NCBI GenBank assembly: GCA_036245525.1
Contig: BTPG01000002.1
Location: 121,745,451 to 121,809,450, forward strand
Source of the DNA: Semisulcospira habei
Lineage: Eukaryota; Mollusca; Gastropoda; Semisulcospiridae
Direction: 5' to 3'
DNA: 64,000 nucleotides
The notes beneath the pieces are model-generated. The model did no database searches. It was not told the origin of the DNA and worked only from the letters and a program-made list of their open reading frames with translations. The stretch's first letter is position 1. Every line of letters begins with the position of its first letter. This document shows positions 1 to 8,966 of the stretch, piece by piece. The translations under genes were made by a program, and so were the position numbers.

Positions 1-290
1 ATGGTCTTCTTCAAGGTAACCCGAGCTGCGACAGCCTGAAGACAGGTGTCGATGCTAACGGGGCTACATAAAATTTGGCTACTAATGAGAAGAGCCACTC
101 CACCCGAGCGCCTCTCCGAATCAGAGCCTTTATGTATAACGTTAAAACCATTAAAGGACACAGGGTCAAAAGTCTTCAGGTAAGTCTTCTGAAGAGATAT
201 TACCGAGGGGTTATAGAACTTGACTAAAAGACGTAATTCCTCAAAGTTAGCTTGAAAACCACGACAATTCCACTGAAGCAGAGAGTACAT
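1..290 (-). pseudogene. Jockey-like LINE ORF2 N-terminus (APE endonuclease), runs off left edge
   Basis: An open frame from ATG at 290 reads to base 1 without a stop (96 codons). It opens with the QWNCRGF motif typical of apurinic-like endonucleases of Jockey-superfamily non-LTR elements and continues to SGGVALLI, matching the family layout. The position that is normally the catalytic Glu of the LQET motif reads LQKT (Glu to Lys), so this copy is probably nuclease-dead. It lies just downstream of the ORF1 remnant in the usual ORF1-ORF2 order. The rest of ORF2 (reverse transcriptase) would lie left of the window. Confidence 0.75.
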
Positions 291-292
291 GA

Positions 293-1739
293 TTAGGTCT
301 TATCTGGGGGTAAGGAGTTTCCCCCCCCCCCCCCTTTTTCCTTTGCCTTGGAAGGAGTTGAAGAAACAGAGGGGGGCCGGCTCCCGGGCCCCCTCTGGTT
401 CTTCGGAGATGAAGGGGGTGGAGCTGCCGCAGCATCAGCGACATCCATCCGCTCCTCCAATGCAGCATATTTGTTTTGAAGGGGGACATCAGTGTTCCCC
501 TTCTGGGCCCGTGCGCACAGCGGTCCCATAGATTTCTTAGACTTCTGGTCCTGGGCAGCGTTCCTGCCGCTAGAGTTAGCGGCCTTAGAAGGCTGACCAG
601 AGCCAGAAGCCTTTGGCGTTGACAAACTAGCAGGTTTGGGTGGGGGCTGAGGCATAGGGGCAACAAAAGGCGGCACTACCGGACCGGCAGTGTCCGCCTT
701 CTGCATTCCCTGGCTCCTCGTCACCACCGGAGGAGGGTTACTCTCCAGGGGCGAGAGGAGCCGAGGCTCCGCCCCCAACCAAGAAGTTGGGGTTTGACAT
801 GAAAAGTCTTTGGTGGGGCGCTTGCCTGCCACCGCTGCACTGAAAGTATACACAGAGGTGTTAGAGGTTGGGGCAGCCGCAGCTGCACCAGGGCCTTCAA
901 CCATTTTTTTTGGCTTCCAGAAAGGACAGTCCCTTCTCCACACGCACCTGCTGAATCTTGCACTCGGATATCCAACGAGGGCATTTCTTGTCCGAAGCCA
1001 TATGCGCCTCCTGGCAATTCACACACAGGGGGGGGGGGGGGGGAGGGGTGGCTGTGCAGGACTCTGCAGAGTGTCCGGGCCTAGTGCAACGGGCGCATGA
1101 AGCCTCTGCCTGGCGGCATGTCTTCTGCCCATGGCCATACTTTTGGCACTTAAATCCCCAGAGGGGGAGAGGGACGTACTTTTTCACTCTCAAGGAGTAG
1201 TAACCTCCCCAGATGGTAGTAGGAGGGGTGGGGGTGCCAAACGTCAGGATGATGGTAGGGAGACGGATCTCCCCACCACTTCGCTTGGAAGCGAAGCGCC
1301 TGACGCAAGTCACCCCTTGAGACTTAAGGTTCCGTACAAGTTCATCTTCTGACAGTTCTGCCAAAGCTTGATCTTTGATTACGCCTCTTGACGAATTCAT
1401 AGTGTTGTGGGGTGTGACCTCCACTGGAGTGTCTCCGATGGAAGAGAGCCTCAGCAGCCCGCTGGAGTGTGCCCGGGTACGGCACTCCACCAGCAAGTCA
1501 CCAGACCTGAGGCGATGGGCGTCAGGCCTGTCAACACGGCTCCTGAGGGTCTCCCCTACCAGAAAAGGATGTAGCTTGGTAACAGGTTTCTCCTTCACCT
1601 TGCTATGAACAATGAGGAAGCGAGGCCATACGGCCGACGCCTGAGGCGTCGCTTCCTCACAGTCCGAGTCACTGTCATGGTCAATGTTGGTGGCTATGTG
1701 CCGCTTCTGTGCAAGTTTTTGTTTGTTTGTTTTTTCCAT
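293..1739 (-). pseudogene. Jockey-like LINE ORF1 (gag-like, CCHC knuckles), frameshifted
   Basis: The frame starts at ATG 1739 and runs 280 codons to 897; homology then continues in another frame from about 908 to 293, so the ORF is broken by one frameshift at the T8 run near 904-911. The first part has an RNA-binding-like region and then three zinc-knuckle-like motifs. The first (GFKCQKYGHGQKTC) lacks its leading Cys, the second (CARCTRPGHSAESC) is canonical CX2CX4HX4C, and the third (CVNCQEAHMASDKKC) is CX2CX3HX6C. The tail is Ala/Pro/Ser rich. This matches ORF1 of Jockey/I-type LINEs, a nucleic-acid chaperone that binds element RNA. It is clearly not a host gene. Confidence 0.8.
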
Positions 1740-2408
1740 ATTAATATAGTAGAGATATTCATCCCCCGGGGGTCCTTGCCCGAGACCGAACCCAACAAGG
1801 GAAAGTGCAAATGTCGGCGGGTCTCCAGCCGACGCACAATGAAGACTGCCCGAAAGATATACTCAAGGGGGTAAGCCCGATTAAACCGTTTGAGCCACCG
1901 CCTTCTATCACACTGTTGAATGCAGGGGAATACTGGCGTAAAGCACCTAATCAGCAGAGCTATAGCATGGTGCTTTATATATCAACCCGCATGTCAACAG
2001 TGGGGTAGGGCTCAACGTGACAAGAGCCGATTGACTAGGCCGGAACGACTAGCCTCCCGTTTAGGTAGAAGTCAAGGCCAAAGTGGAGTGTTGGCACCAG
2101 TGAGCCGCAACCCAAAGGGAACCTCAGGCGCCAGGATCCTCTTCTCCCCCGACACGGGTCTCCAAGCACGGCAAACACTTGGGATCCAAAGGACCAAAAA
2201 GTCACGAGTATTTTTTAGGACCAATCCAACATGGTACGACCTGGGTTAGCACAGCTCCTTAAAAACCGGACCAGTGAAAAAGACTGAACAACATATCTGC
2301 TGACAACAAGTCCTAATCCTGGACAAAGATGGCACCCCTCTGCTAGTCCACTCAGTCTGGGACTGAGTGAACTACCTACCCACGCCACGTGGAGGCCGGT
2401 GCCGAGTG
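1740..2408 (-). other. Probable 5' leader of the Jockey-like LINE and unassigned sequence
   Basis: There is no convincing gene. The stretch lies immediately 5' of the minus-strand ORF1 and probably holds the LINE 5' untranslated region; its outer limit cannot be fixed. The last few hundred bases (about 2100-2408) could instead belong to the 5' side of the neighbouring plus-strand LINE-A copy, because that copy becomes recognisable only at about 2409. Confidence 0.35.
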
Positions 2409-2629
2409 GGCACCGGATACGAAGAGGTGATGGGGAGACAGGGACTAGGGGAGATGAGTGAGAACGGGGAGAGGTTTGTAGACTTTTGTGCTCTAAACAG
2501 ACTTGTCATTGGAGGCAGCATCTTCCCACACAAAATACACAAAGCAAATTGGGTCTCACCTGACCATACTACAGAGAACCAAATGACCATATCTGCATTA
2601 GCGAGAAATTTAGAAGATCCCTCCAAGAT
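2409..2629 (+). pseudogene. LINE-A1 endonuclease fragment
   Basis: It encodes the middle of the endonuclease domain (YEEVMGRQGLGEM, then ENGERFVDFCALNRLVIGG), nearly identical to residues of LINE-A2 around 37009-37200. It lacks the first part of the domain and is cut at 2629 by the foldback insertion. An in-frame reading is already lost near 2545 relative to copy 2 (a missing codon group at the HRRIHKA segment). Confidence 0.75.
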
Positions 2630-3339
2630 AAATGAAAAGAAAAGGGGAGACTGCCAGTGCTAATATTTTAGGAAGGTTACAAAGTAAAGTAGATTATAGC
2701 ACTGTCAGGGCCAAAGCACAAAAACAAAAAGAGATAGGAAAGAGAGGGGGCGCTAAGAAAGTGACTGAAAGCAATGTATATGGAAGCCCCCCCCCCCCCA
2801 AGGGGGGCGTATCACATATCCACTGTTCCAGCCACTCAGTGCATGGAAATTTAAATCTAGGTCCCCCAAGGGGGTCCAGATATTTAGCCGGTGTGGACAG
2901 CTGTTTCGGTCTTGGCGACCTCTTCAGCACACCATGGTGGCATGGAATGTATGCCCCTGCAGACACCACAGTAAAATGTGGTTGTCATTGCAGGTAGGCA
3001 GAATTTCCTGCCTCCTCCAGTTTTGCCGATGGTGTGCTGAAGAGGTCGCCAAGACCGAAACAGCTGTCCACACCGGCTAAATATCTGGACCCCCCTTGGG
3101 GGACCTAGATTTAAATTTCCATGCACTGAGTGGCTGGAACAGTGGATATGTGATACGCCCCCCTTCGGGGGAGGGGGGGGGGGGCTTCCATATGCATTGC
3201 TTTCAGTCACTTTCTTAGCGCCCCCTCTCTTTCCTATCTTTTTTTTTTTATGCTTTGGCCACAGTAGATCTATGATCACTGGTCGATCATGCACATTTCT
3301 CTCCCCTGACAGTGCTATAACCTACTTTACTTTGTAACC
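2630..3339. mobile_element. Foldback element E1 (long inverted arms), target duplication up to 13 bp
   Basis: The two halves are near-complementary: the arm around 2740-2935 pairs with the arm around 3010-3260. The shared motifs are AGGGGGCGCTAAGAAAGTGA, the C/G-run segment and the GTGTGGACAGCTGTTTCGG block. Both sides are flanked by ATCCCTCCAAGAT (2617-2629 and 3340-3352), interrupting the LINE-A1 endonuclease. A related copy is at 39852-40398. No transposase is visible, so it is non-autonomous. A 9-13 bp duplication would fit a Mutator-like origin, but that is inference. Confidence 0.75.
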
Positions 3340-4138
3340 ATCCCTCCAAGATGTTCGAGTGAGGAGGGGAGCAGATGTCGCCTCAGACCACCATCTGCTT
3401 ACCTTAAGAATAAAGCTCAAGTTAAAGCAAAGCTGCACAGAGACAACAAGACGACAGCGCTATAATGTAGGCCTCCTGAGAGAGACTGAAGTGAGAGAAG
3501 AGTTCAGACTGGTGTTGTCCAACCGGTTTCAAGCGCTACAGGAGCTAGTAAATGAAGAGCAGGCGGTCACCACAGAGCAGCAGTGGAAGGCAGTTAGAGA
3601 AGCGCTGAACTCAACCTGCAAAGACACTGTAGGGTTTAGGAAACAACATCACAAGGACTAGCTGTCGGCACAGACCTTGAAGAAGATAGAAGTGAGGAAG
3701 CAGAAGAAAGCAGTTGTCAACAACGGTCGCACGAGAGCAGTCAAATCAAGGGCACAGGAGGAATACTCGGAAGCCAACTGCGAGGTGAAGAGGAGTATCA
3801 GGGCAGACAAGAGGGCCTACACAGACTGCCTGGCAGCAGAGGCGGAAAAGGCAGCAGGAAGCGGCAACATGAAACAGCTCTACGACATTACCAGAAGATT
3901 GTCGGGCAAGTATAGCCATACAGAAAGACCAGTAAAAGACAAAGACGGCAAGCCTATTGCAGACAGAGTAGACCAACTTGACAGATGGGCCGAGTATTTT
4001 GAAGAGTTACTGAACAGACCCACCCCACCCGACCCCCCAGACATCGAGCCAGACCTACCCATCAGCTGTAACACTGAACAGACCCACCCCACCCGACCCC
4101 CCAGACATCGAGCCAGACCTACCCATCAGCTGTAACAG
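3340..4138 (+). pseudogene. LINE-A1 endonuclease end and linker to RT
   Basis: It resumes with DVRVRRGADVASDHHLL (the SDH motif closing the APE fold) and the connector through VGFRKQHHKD. Base 3659 onwards reads TAG where LINE-A2 reads TGG (Trp), a nonsense change. A frame reopens at 3677 through AQEEYSEAN and RWAEYFEELLN. A 64-bp in-frame-breaking duplication follows at its end. It is nonfunctional. Confidence 0.75.
4011..4138 (+). repeat. 64-bp direct tandem duplication inside LINE-A1
   Basis: Two adjacent copies (4011-4074 and 4075-4138) both begin TGAACAGACCCACCCCACCC. LINE-A2 has one corresponding segment, so the duplication is private to this copy. 64 is not a multiple of three, so it also shifts the frame before the RT domain. 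Confidence 0.85.
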
Positions 4139-4470
4139 ACCCAGCCGGGAAGAGATCAGAAGAGCAGTGGCATTTTTGAAGAACAGCAAAGCAGCAGGGC
4201 CAGATGGCATCCCAGCGGAGGCTCTGAAAGCAGACCTAGAGACAACAGTAGAGCTGCTATACCCACTGTTTGGAAAGATCTGGGAAGAGGAGGTGATGCC
4301 GGCTGACTGGAAGGAGGGGTACCTAATCAAGCTTCCCAAGAAAGGTGACCTCAGCAAGTGTTCCAACTACAGAGGAATCACTTTGCTGTCAGTACCAGGA
4401 ACGTTCTTCAACAGGATCATCCTGGAGAGAAGGAAGAGCTCCGTCGACCCCCAGCTGAGAGACCAGCAAG
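4139..4470 (+). pseudogene. LINE-A1 reverse transcriptase, N-terminal part
   Basis: It encodes the start of the RT domain: FLKNSKAAGPDGIPAE (fingers), then MPADWKEGYLIKLPKKGDLS and CSNYRGITLLSVPG. These are conserved RT blocks of endonuclease-RT LINEs. It ends abruptly in ...RDQQA at 4470, where a fragment of LINE-B is inserted. The sequence resumes with QAGFRKN at about 4918. Confidence 0.8.
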
Positions 4471-4914
4471 CCCCCTCTCTTGGTTTGACTTCGCGAATGA
4501 AGATTTTATAGGGGTTGCCCACGACGTCTGCAGGCCTCCTCGTGGCTGCGGAGGCCAATCCGGGACAGGCAGGTTCGACCGCAGTGGCTGCGTCTGGCCA
4601 GGGTTCTGAGTTGCGGCATCTCTGTTTTTTCTCATGAGCCGCTTGTCCTTAAGGCTAGCTCTGCGAGAGTCCTCAAAGGAGACGGCTGCCTTGTAAATGG
4701 TGGAGCGCCAGCTGTCACGGTCCGCAGCAAGCGAAGACCACTGGCAGTGGTCGATTTGGCAGGCACTAAGTGACTTCTTCAGACAGTCTTTGTATCTCTT
4801 CTTTGGTGCCCCTCTGTCTCGGTGTCCAGTGGCAAGCTCGCCAAACAGGGTGATCTTGGGTAGGCGATGATCCTCCATCCTGGAGACATGCCCCGCCCAG
4901 CGGAGCTGCGTCCG
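4471..4914 (-). mobile_element. LINE-B 3' fragment inserted in LINE-A1
   Basis: On the minus strand it matches the last ~440 bp of the full-length LINE-B at 42318-46270: from LLLRTQLRWAGHVSRMEDHR through KRYKDCLKKSLSACQ to the 3' untranslated end (CTTCGCGAA motif). It is a typical 5'-truncated retroinsertion. CAGCAAGC occurs at both junctions (about 4466-4473 and 4916-4923), consistent with a short target-site duplication. This orders the events: LINE-B was active after this LINE-A copy had landed. Confidence 0.8.
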
Positions 4915-6026
4915 CAGCAGCAAGCAGGATTCAGGAAAAACCGATCATGTACAGACCAGATCGCCACTCTCCACATCATCGTGGAACAGTCTCTGGAGTG
5001 GAGCTCCCTGCTGTACGTCAACTTTGTGGATTACGAGAAAGCATTTGACAGCGTGAACCGAGAGACTTTGTGGAAACTCCTACGACACTACGGTGTACCC
5101 ACAAAGCTCATCTGCCTGATCAAGAGCAGCTACGATGGCATGACATGTCGCGTGATCCACAAAGGGCAGTTCACCAGGGAGCTCCAGGTCAGAACCGGCG
5201 TCAGGCAGGGGTATCTGCTGTCTCCGTTCCTCTTCCTACTGGCCATAGACTGGGTCATGAAGAGGACCACTGAGCATAGAAGAAGCGGAATACAGTGAAC
5301 ACTGTGGACACAGCTTGACGACCTCGATTTTGCAGACGACTTGGCTTTACTGTCCATCAACAAATGCAGGACAAGACCACGAGGCTTGCTGACATCTCGT
5401 CCCAAGTGGGCCTCACCATTCACAAACAGAAAACAAAGACAATTAGGCTGAAGGCAGACAGGGAAGAACCAGTCTTGCTTGCTGACACCCCATTGGAGGA
5501 GGTGGAGTCCTTCACCTGTCTCGGGACCATCATCGACAAGAAAGGCAGCACTGATGCAGATGTCAGAGCACGAATCGGTAAAGCCAGAGCAGCCTTTCTC
5601 CAATTGAAAAAAGTGTGGAGTTCCAGAGAGCTGTCACAACACACCAAAGTCCGGATTTTCAACTCAAACATAAAAGCAGTTCTCCTATATGGAGCAGAGA
5701 CTTGGAGGTTGACAAAAACCACAGTCAACAGAGTACAGATCTTCATAAACAGTTGCCTGAAAAGAATCTTGAAAATTCACTGGCCAGAGAAGATCAGCAA
5801 CGTCAGACTCTGGGAGAGAAAAGAGCAGATAACAACAGAGAATGAAATTGGGCGAAGAAGATGGGGATGGATTCGTCACATTCTGAGATTCCAGTTTCCA
5901 GTATCAATAGGCAGGCATTGTCATGGAACCCCGAGGGAAAGAGGAAAAGAGGCAGGCCGAGAAACACCTCGCGTTGAGACCTCCAAGCAGACATCAAGAG
6001 ACTGGAAACCACCTGGAGTAAAATAG
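4915..6026 (+). pseudogene. LINE-A1 reverse transcriptase core and C-terminal region
   Basis: QAGFRKNRSCTDQI and VDYEKAFDSVN (RT palm, catalytic Asp) are followed by RTGVRQGYLLSPFLFLLAID and [14 protein letters not shown] (the FADD active site, about 5319-5352). A TGA interrupts after SGIQ near 5296, and a short deletion after LLS shifts the frame. A second frame from 5364 to 6026 encodes the thumb/C-terminal region ([35 protein letters not shown]). The fold is recognisable but not expressible as one protein. Confidence 0.85.
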
Positions 6027-6362
6027 AAGGAGAAGCACAGGACAGGAGTCGCTGGAGGTCTCTCGTCGACGGCCTATACCCTGAAGGGGTGACAGGCGTA
6101 AGTAAGTAAGTAATCTTGTTTACATACATACGCACATACATACATACACACATACCGCGCTTCGCGCCAAATGTACGTTCAGCAGCGAGGTTAGCATAAC
6201 CAGACATGACGTAATTTTTATCTTGTTACTTCAATTGTTAGAGGTTTAGCGTGCTAGTTGCTAGCCTTTGACATTATGGACATGCTATTAAATTCGCCCC
6301 ACCGCGACCCGTCCTAAAAAGTCCCTTCTATAATTAGAAGGGACTTAAAAACTACTACTCAC

Positions 6363-6580
6363 CACAGAAGCCACAGAAGAGTGGGCAGTGATCTTGAGCC
6401 CACGCCAGGTAGGCCCCCCTGCACTGCTCTCCGTTTCCAAAGGAGTAACAGTCATCAATTTTGTCTCGGCAATCTTCAGTTGGCGCTGTGGTCTCTGCAT
6501 TACACACCACGTTTGGACAACACTGTCCCTGTACATCCTGCAGTTTACACATGGGGGGTAGCGCCGAGTAGGTCACACAC
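6363..6580 (-). CDS. Host gene, last seen exon: VWC module 9 second half fused to ShKT domain
   Basis: The exon begins after a good acceptor (TTTTATGTTGCAG, G at 6580) and ends before GTGAGT (6357-6362). It starts in phase 2 and ends in phase 1, like every other B exon. The first half has the B-type cysteines C..YSALPPMC, then QCCPNVVC. Instead of a Pro/Thr linker it then encodes a six-cysteine ShKT domain: DCRDKIDDC, QCRGAYLAW, HCPLFCGFC. ShKT domains occur in many secreted metazoan proteins, including enzymes and matrix proteins, so a toxin role is not implied. If the donor is not used, the frame reads Gly-Glu then TAG at about 6356. The matching phase favours splicing to an exon left of the LINE cluster. 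The partner A exon is at 16011-16125. Confidence 0.8.
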
Positions 6581-6740
6581 CTGCAACATAAAATGTATGT
6601 GTGTGTGTGTGTGTGTGTGTGGGGGGGGGGGTGTATGTGAATGGAAAACATCTTTAAACACCCTGAAAAGCATGTGATTGCTTTAAAACCTAGGACCTAG
6701 TTTTCACGATATTACAGGCAATCAATCAACCATGTGATGT

Positions 6741-6960
6741 TAACCCATTCAGCTCTGATGCACTACAGCAGATGATGATAGACCATGATAATTCAAGGGT
6801 AGTGCCGCATTAGCCTGATGCTTGATTGCACCCAGCTAATCTGGCCTGCCCTTGAATTATCATGGTCGATCCATCCTCTGCAATTAGTACTTAGTTGTTA
6901 GGTAACACCTCCAAAATTTAGAAAATGCGGCTGTGGGGTTAAATAGATTAAAGATTGTGC
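6741..6960. mobile_element. TTAA hairpin MITE, type 1 (copy H1)
   Basis: It begins TTAACCCATTCAGC and ends near GGGGTTAAATAGATTAA. The centre is a long hairpin: CCATGATAATTCAAGGGTAG pairs with CTGCCCTTGAATTATCATGG. This copy is partly decayed in its upper stem. Related copies lie at 16231, 20121, 31281, 33495, 33879, 58225 and 58446. Confidence 0.75.
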
Positions 6961-7042
6961 TTGGTAGTTTTGGCAGCAAGCTAATCTAGCACCGCCTTGA
7001 CAATTCTGCTGTGGAAGACAAAAGACAGCGTCCATATTTGTG

Positions 7043-7085
7043 AAAAGCAAGATTTTCATTGTAATACAATGAAAATCTTGCTTTT
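7043..7085. repeat. Perfect 20-bp inverted repeat, 3-nt spacer
   Basis: AAAAGCAAGATTTTCATTGT is followed by AAT and then its exact complement. It is A+T rich and not obviously part of the neighbouring TTAA hairpins. The stem is too short and symmetric to call a microRNA. Confidence 0.85.
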
Positions 7086-7274
7086 TACAAATAAGACTAA
7101 ATGAATGATGCCCTGACAGGGCAGAATTATGCAAACTGACTTACTGGCGGACTGAGCATGGGTGTTGGTACCAAAAACTGTACTACCGTAGCACTTTTGA
7201 AGCAGTGCTACATAAGTTTAGCAGTGTAATCATACAGAAAAAGACTACACTTAGCAGTGCAATTGTAGATAAAA

Positions 7275-7605
7275 ATGTATATTTCTCTAAAATGTATTTT
7301 TTCGAAAAATACTTACCGATGGCATTACTATTAGTAAGGTACACTTAGCTTACCGATTTCAGCCTCCAAACCCGTTGTATTGCTACACAACCAGAGACGT
7401 AACTCTAGCAAGCAGTTACCAAGAACCCTGAGTAGCCTCCCTTCCTCCTCACATGAGCTGTCTAGTCACGCCAGTCTTATCTTAGCGGGGTAGGCGGGAG
7501 GGACGTTTGAGTAATGCCATCGGTAAGTATTTTTTTTAAAAATACATTTTAGAGAAAAATACATTTGTTTCTTCAAAAACATTACCGATGGCATTACTTT
7601 TAGGA
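7275..7605 (-). repeat. D1 3' terminal block: inverted-repeat bounded ~290 bp plus ITR
   Basis: Positions 7275-7329 and 7513-7567 are near-perfect inverted copies of a ~50-bp sequence containing ATTTTTCTCTAAAATGTATT and ACTTACCGATGGCATTA. Between them is a ~180-bp segment resembling the element's own 5' end (the TACACAAC...GGGA region). Immediately inside, 7562-7605 is the inverted counterpart of the far right terminus at 15380-15420. The arrangement recalls the ITR plus internal complementary region used by DIRS elements for circular-intermediate replication. Confidence 0.7.
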
Positions 7606-7701
7606 AGAATTGCGAACAGGAGGAGGGTGCCGCCCACTACGTTAACGCTTAGCAAGGCCCCCCATAGGTGCACACTCCCAACGATTTCAGCTAAGTGTTA
7701 C

Positions 7702-8290
7702 CTACGGCACTTCCAGTGCCGGGAGGGAGTGTTGTGCGCCAGGCATGTCCCCCACTAGGGCCAGGCTCTCGCGTTGGCCTAAGAGGTCTCGGATGTAGAA
7801 CCGGGCGAAGGTCAATCCTGCCAGCCAGCCCACAGCCGCCCCAATGTCCCTGGCCGCGCAGTTGCGGTCGAATGCGCCGCTCATGGCAATGGCTCTGACC
7901 TCATGTGCCCTGATCCGCAGCCTCTTCGCGCCCTCCGGTGAGAGGTCTTCATAAGCAGAACGTAAGACTCCACATAGCCATGCGGAGACAGCCTGGGCTG
8001 AGATGTCGTTCCTGCCTGGCGCCAAGGGAAAAGGTGGGAACGTCCCCTCCTGAGGGGATTGACCGACGGAGGTAGATCTCCAACACCATGACCGGGTCCT
8101 ACTGTTGGGAGTCCGGGAATGGTCACGGCCCTGCAGTGGCCTGAGGCGCGGGGTCTATTCTTGGCCAAAAACGTCGGGCAGGTGAGGAGCTGCAGACAGG
8201 ACGGGTGCACTAAGAGTGCGTGTAACTCGCTCACTCCTGACGCTGTGGCAAGGGCCAGCAGGAAGCATGTCTTCCTGGTCAAGTTGGTAC
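7702..8290 (-). pseudogene. D1 tyrosine recombinase remnant, catalytic Arg lost
   Basis: The upstream piece has LTRKTCFLLALATASGVSEL; D2 and D3 read ATAARVSEL there, so the box I Arg is replaced by Gly. After a frameshift the last 107 codons (8025-7702) carry AHEVRAIA (the H-x-x-R box II), AAVGW and FARFYIRDLLGQ with the candidate nucleophile Tyr. The N-terminal half of the enzyme is missing: an RT N-terminal piece abuts it at about 8280. The enzyme family joins DNA circles into the genome by Tyr-mediated strand exchange. This copy cannot be active. Confidence 0.75.
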
Positions 8291-8956
8291 GATGACGAGG
8301 CGATTGTTGAAGGCCGGCGAGTCGAGACGCGAGACCACCTCCGTGGCCGCCTTCCCTAGCAATGCGTCCACCTCTCCTTGCAGAGCCTGTGCCTTGACTT
8401 GATCTCCAGGAACCCGCGCCCAGAGCGGGGAGTGCCGAAGCGGAGGCGGAGCCCGAAAGGTGATCTGAAGACCCGCCGAGATGGTCGTGAGGATCCATGG
8501 GTCGTCCGGCAGCAGCGACCGCCACGTGTCGCTGTGCAGTGACAGCCTCCCGCCGACTGCAGGAGTCGGCGGGGGCAAATGGGGAGGGGAGTCAGCGGGC
8601 CCTCCCACGCCCGGGCCGCTGGTTGCCATGAGACCAGGAGGGATCCGGGACCGGGGACGCGCGGGAGCGGCCGGGACGGGGGAGGGGGGGGGACGAGCAG
8701 AGCCGAGGGTGCCTCTGACGGACGGGCAGGGAACGGGTCTGGCGGTCCGCAGCCGCGTCCCATGGACTTGCGGCCAGCCGGAAGCGAGCGAAGGTCGGTC
8801 TAGCGGAGCTGGGCCAGATGTCCGTGTTCGATTCCTTGCCAGCTTGCCAGGAGGGGCCAACAGCAGGGATCCACCGAGGGGAGCCTGTCGAAGCTGTGAT
8901 TTCACTGTCGAGGGCAATCCCGTGCCAGCCCCCAGGACGGGATCCCGCCGGGTCAA
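8291..8956 (-). pseudogene. D1 (inner copy) RT N-terminal fragment
   Basis: A 225-codon open frame includes a Pro/Arg-rich leader and ends EVVSRLDSPAFNNRLVIVP, equivalent to EIVSRHDSPAFYSRLFVVP in the other D1 RT (12090-11881). In an intact element this is followed by KPGGKWRPVIDLSALN and the YLDD active site. Here the frame jumps straight into recombinase sequence, so the RT core, RNase H and recombinase N-terminus were deleted together. Confidence 0.7.
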
Positions 8957-8966
8957 ATCGCAGTGG

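Larger units (their letters stand above)
2409..6113 (+). mobile_element. LINE-A copy 1 (endonuclease-RT LINE), 5'-truncated, with two nested insertions
   Basis: From 2409 (ACCGGATACGAAGAGG) to a (TAAG)n tail at 6113 this matches the longer copy at 35696-39489 almost base for base. The homology is interrupted by a foldback element (2630-3339) and by the 3' end of a different LINE (4471-4914). Several frameshifts and stops show it is dead. The family encodes one polyprotein with an N-terminal APE endonuclease and a reverse transcriptase with an FADD motif; such ORFs are often auto-annotated as craniofacial development protein 2. Exact clade (RTE-like or other) was not determined. Confidence 0.85.

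Noticed and set aside
6095..6113. (TAAG)n as a telomere-like or regulatory repeat
   Set aside because: The same short repeat ends LINE-A2 at 39470-39489, so it is the LINE-A 3' tail.
6351..6363. Stop codon after Gly-Glu as the true end of the host gene
   Set aside because: Possible, but GTGAGT at the same point gives phase 1 exactly as in the other B exons, so I favour splicing; kept as an alternative in the exon entry.
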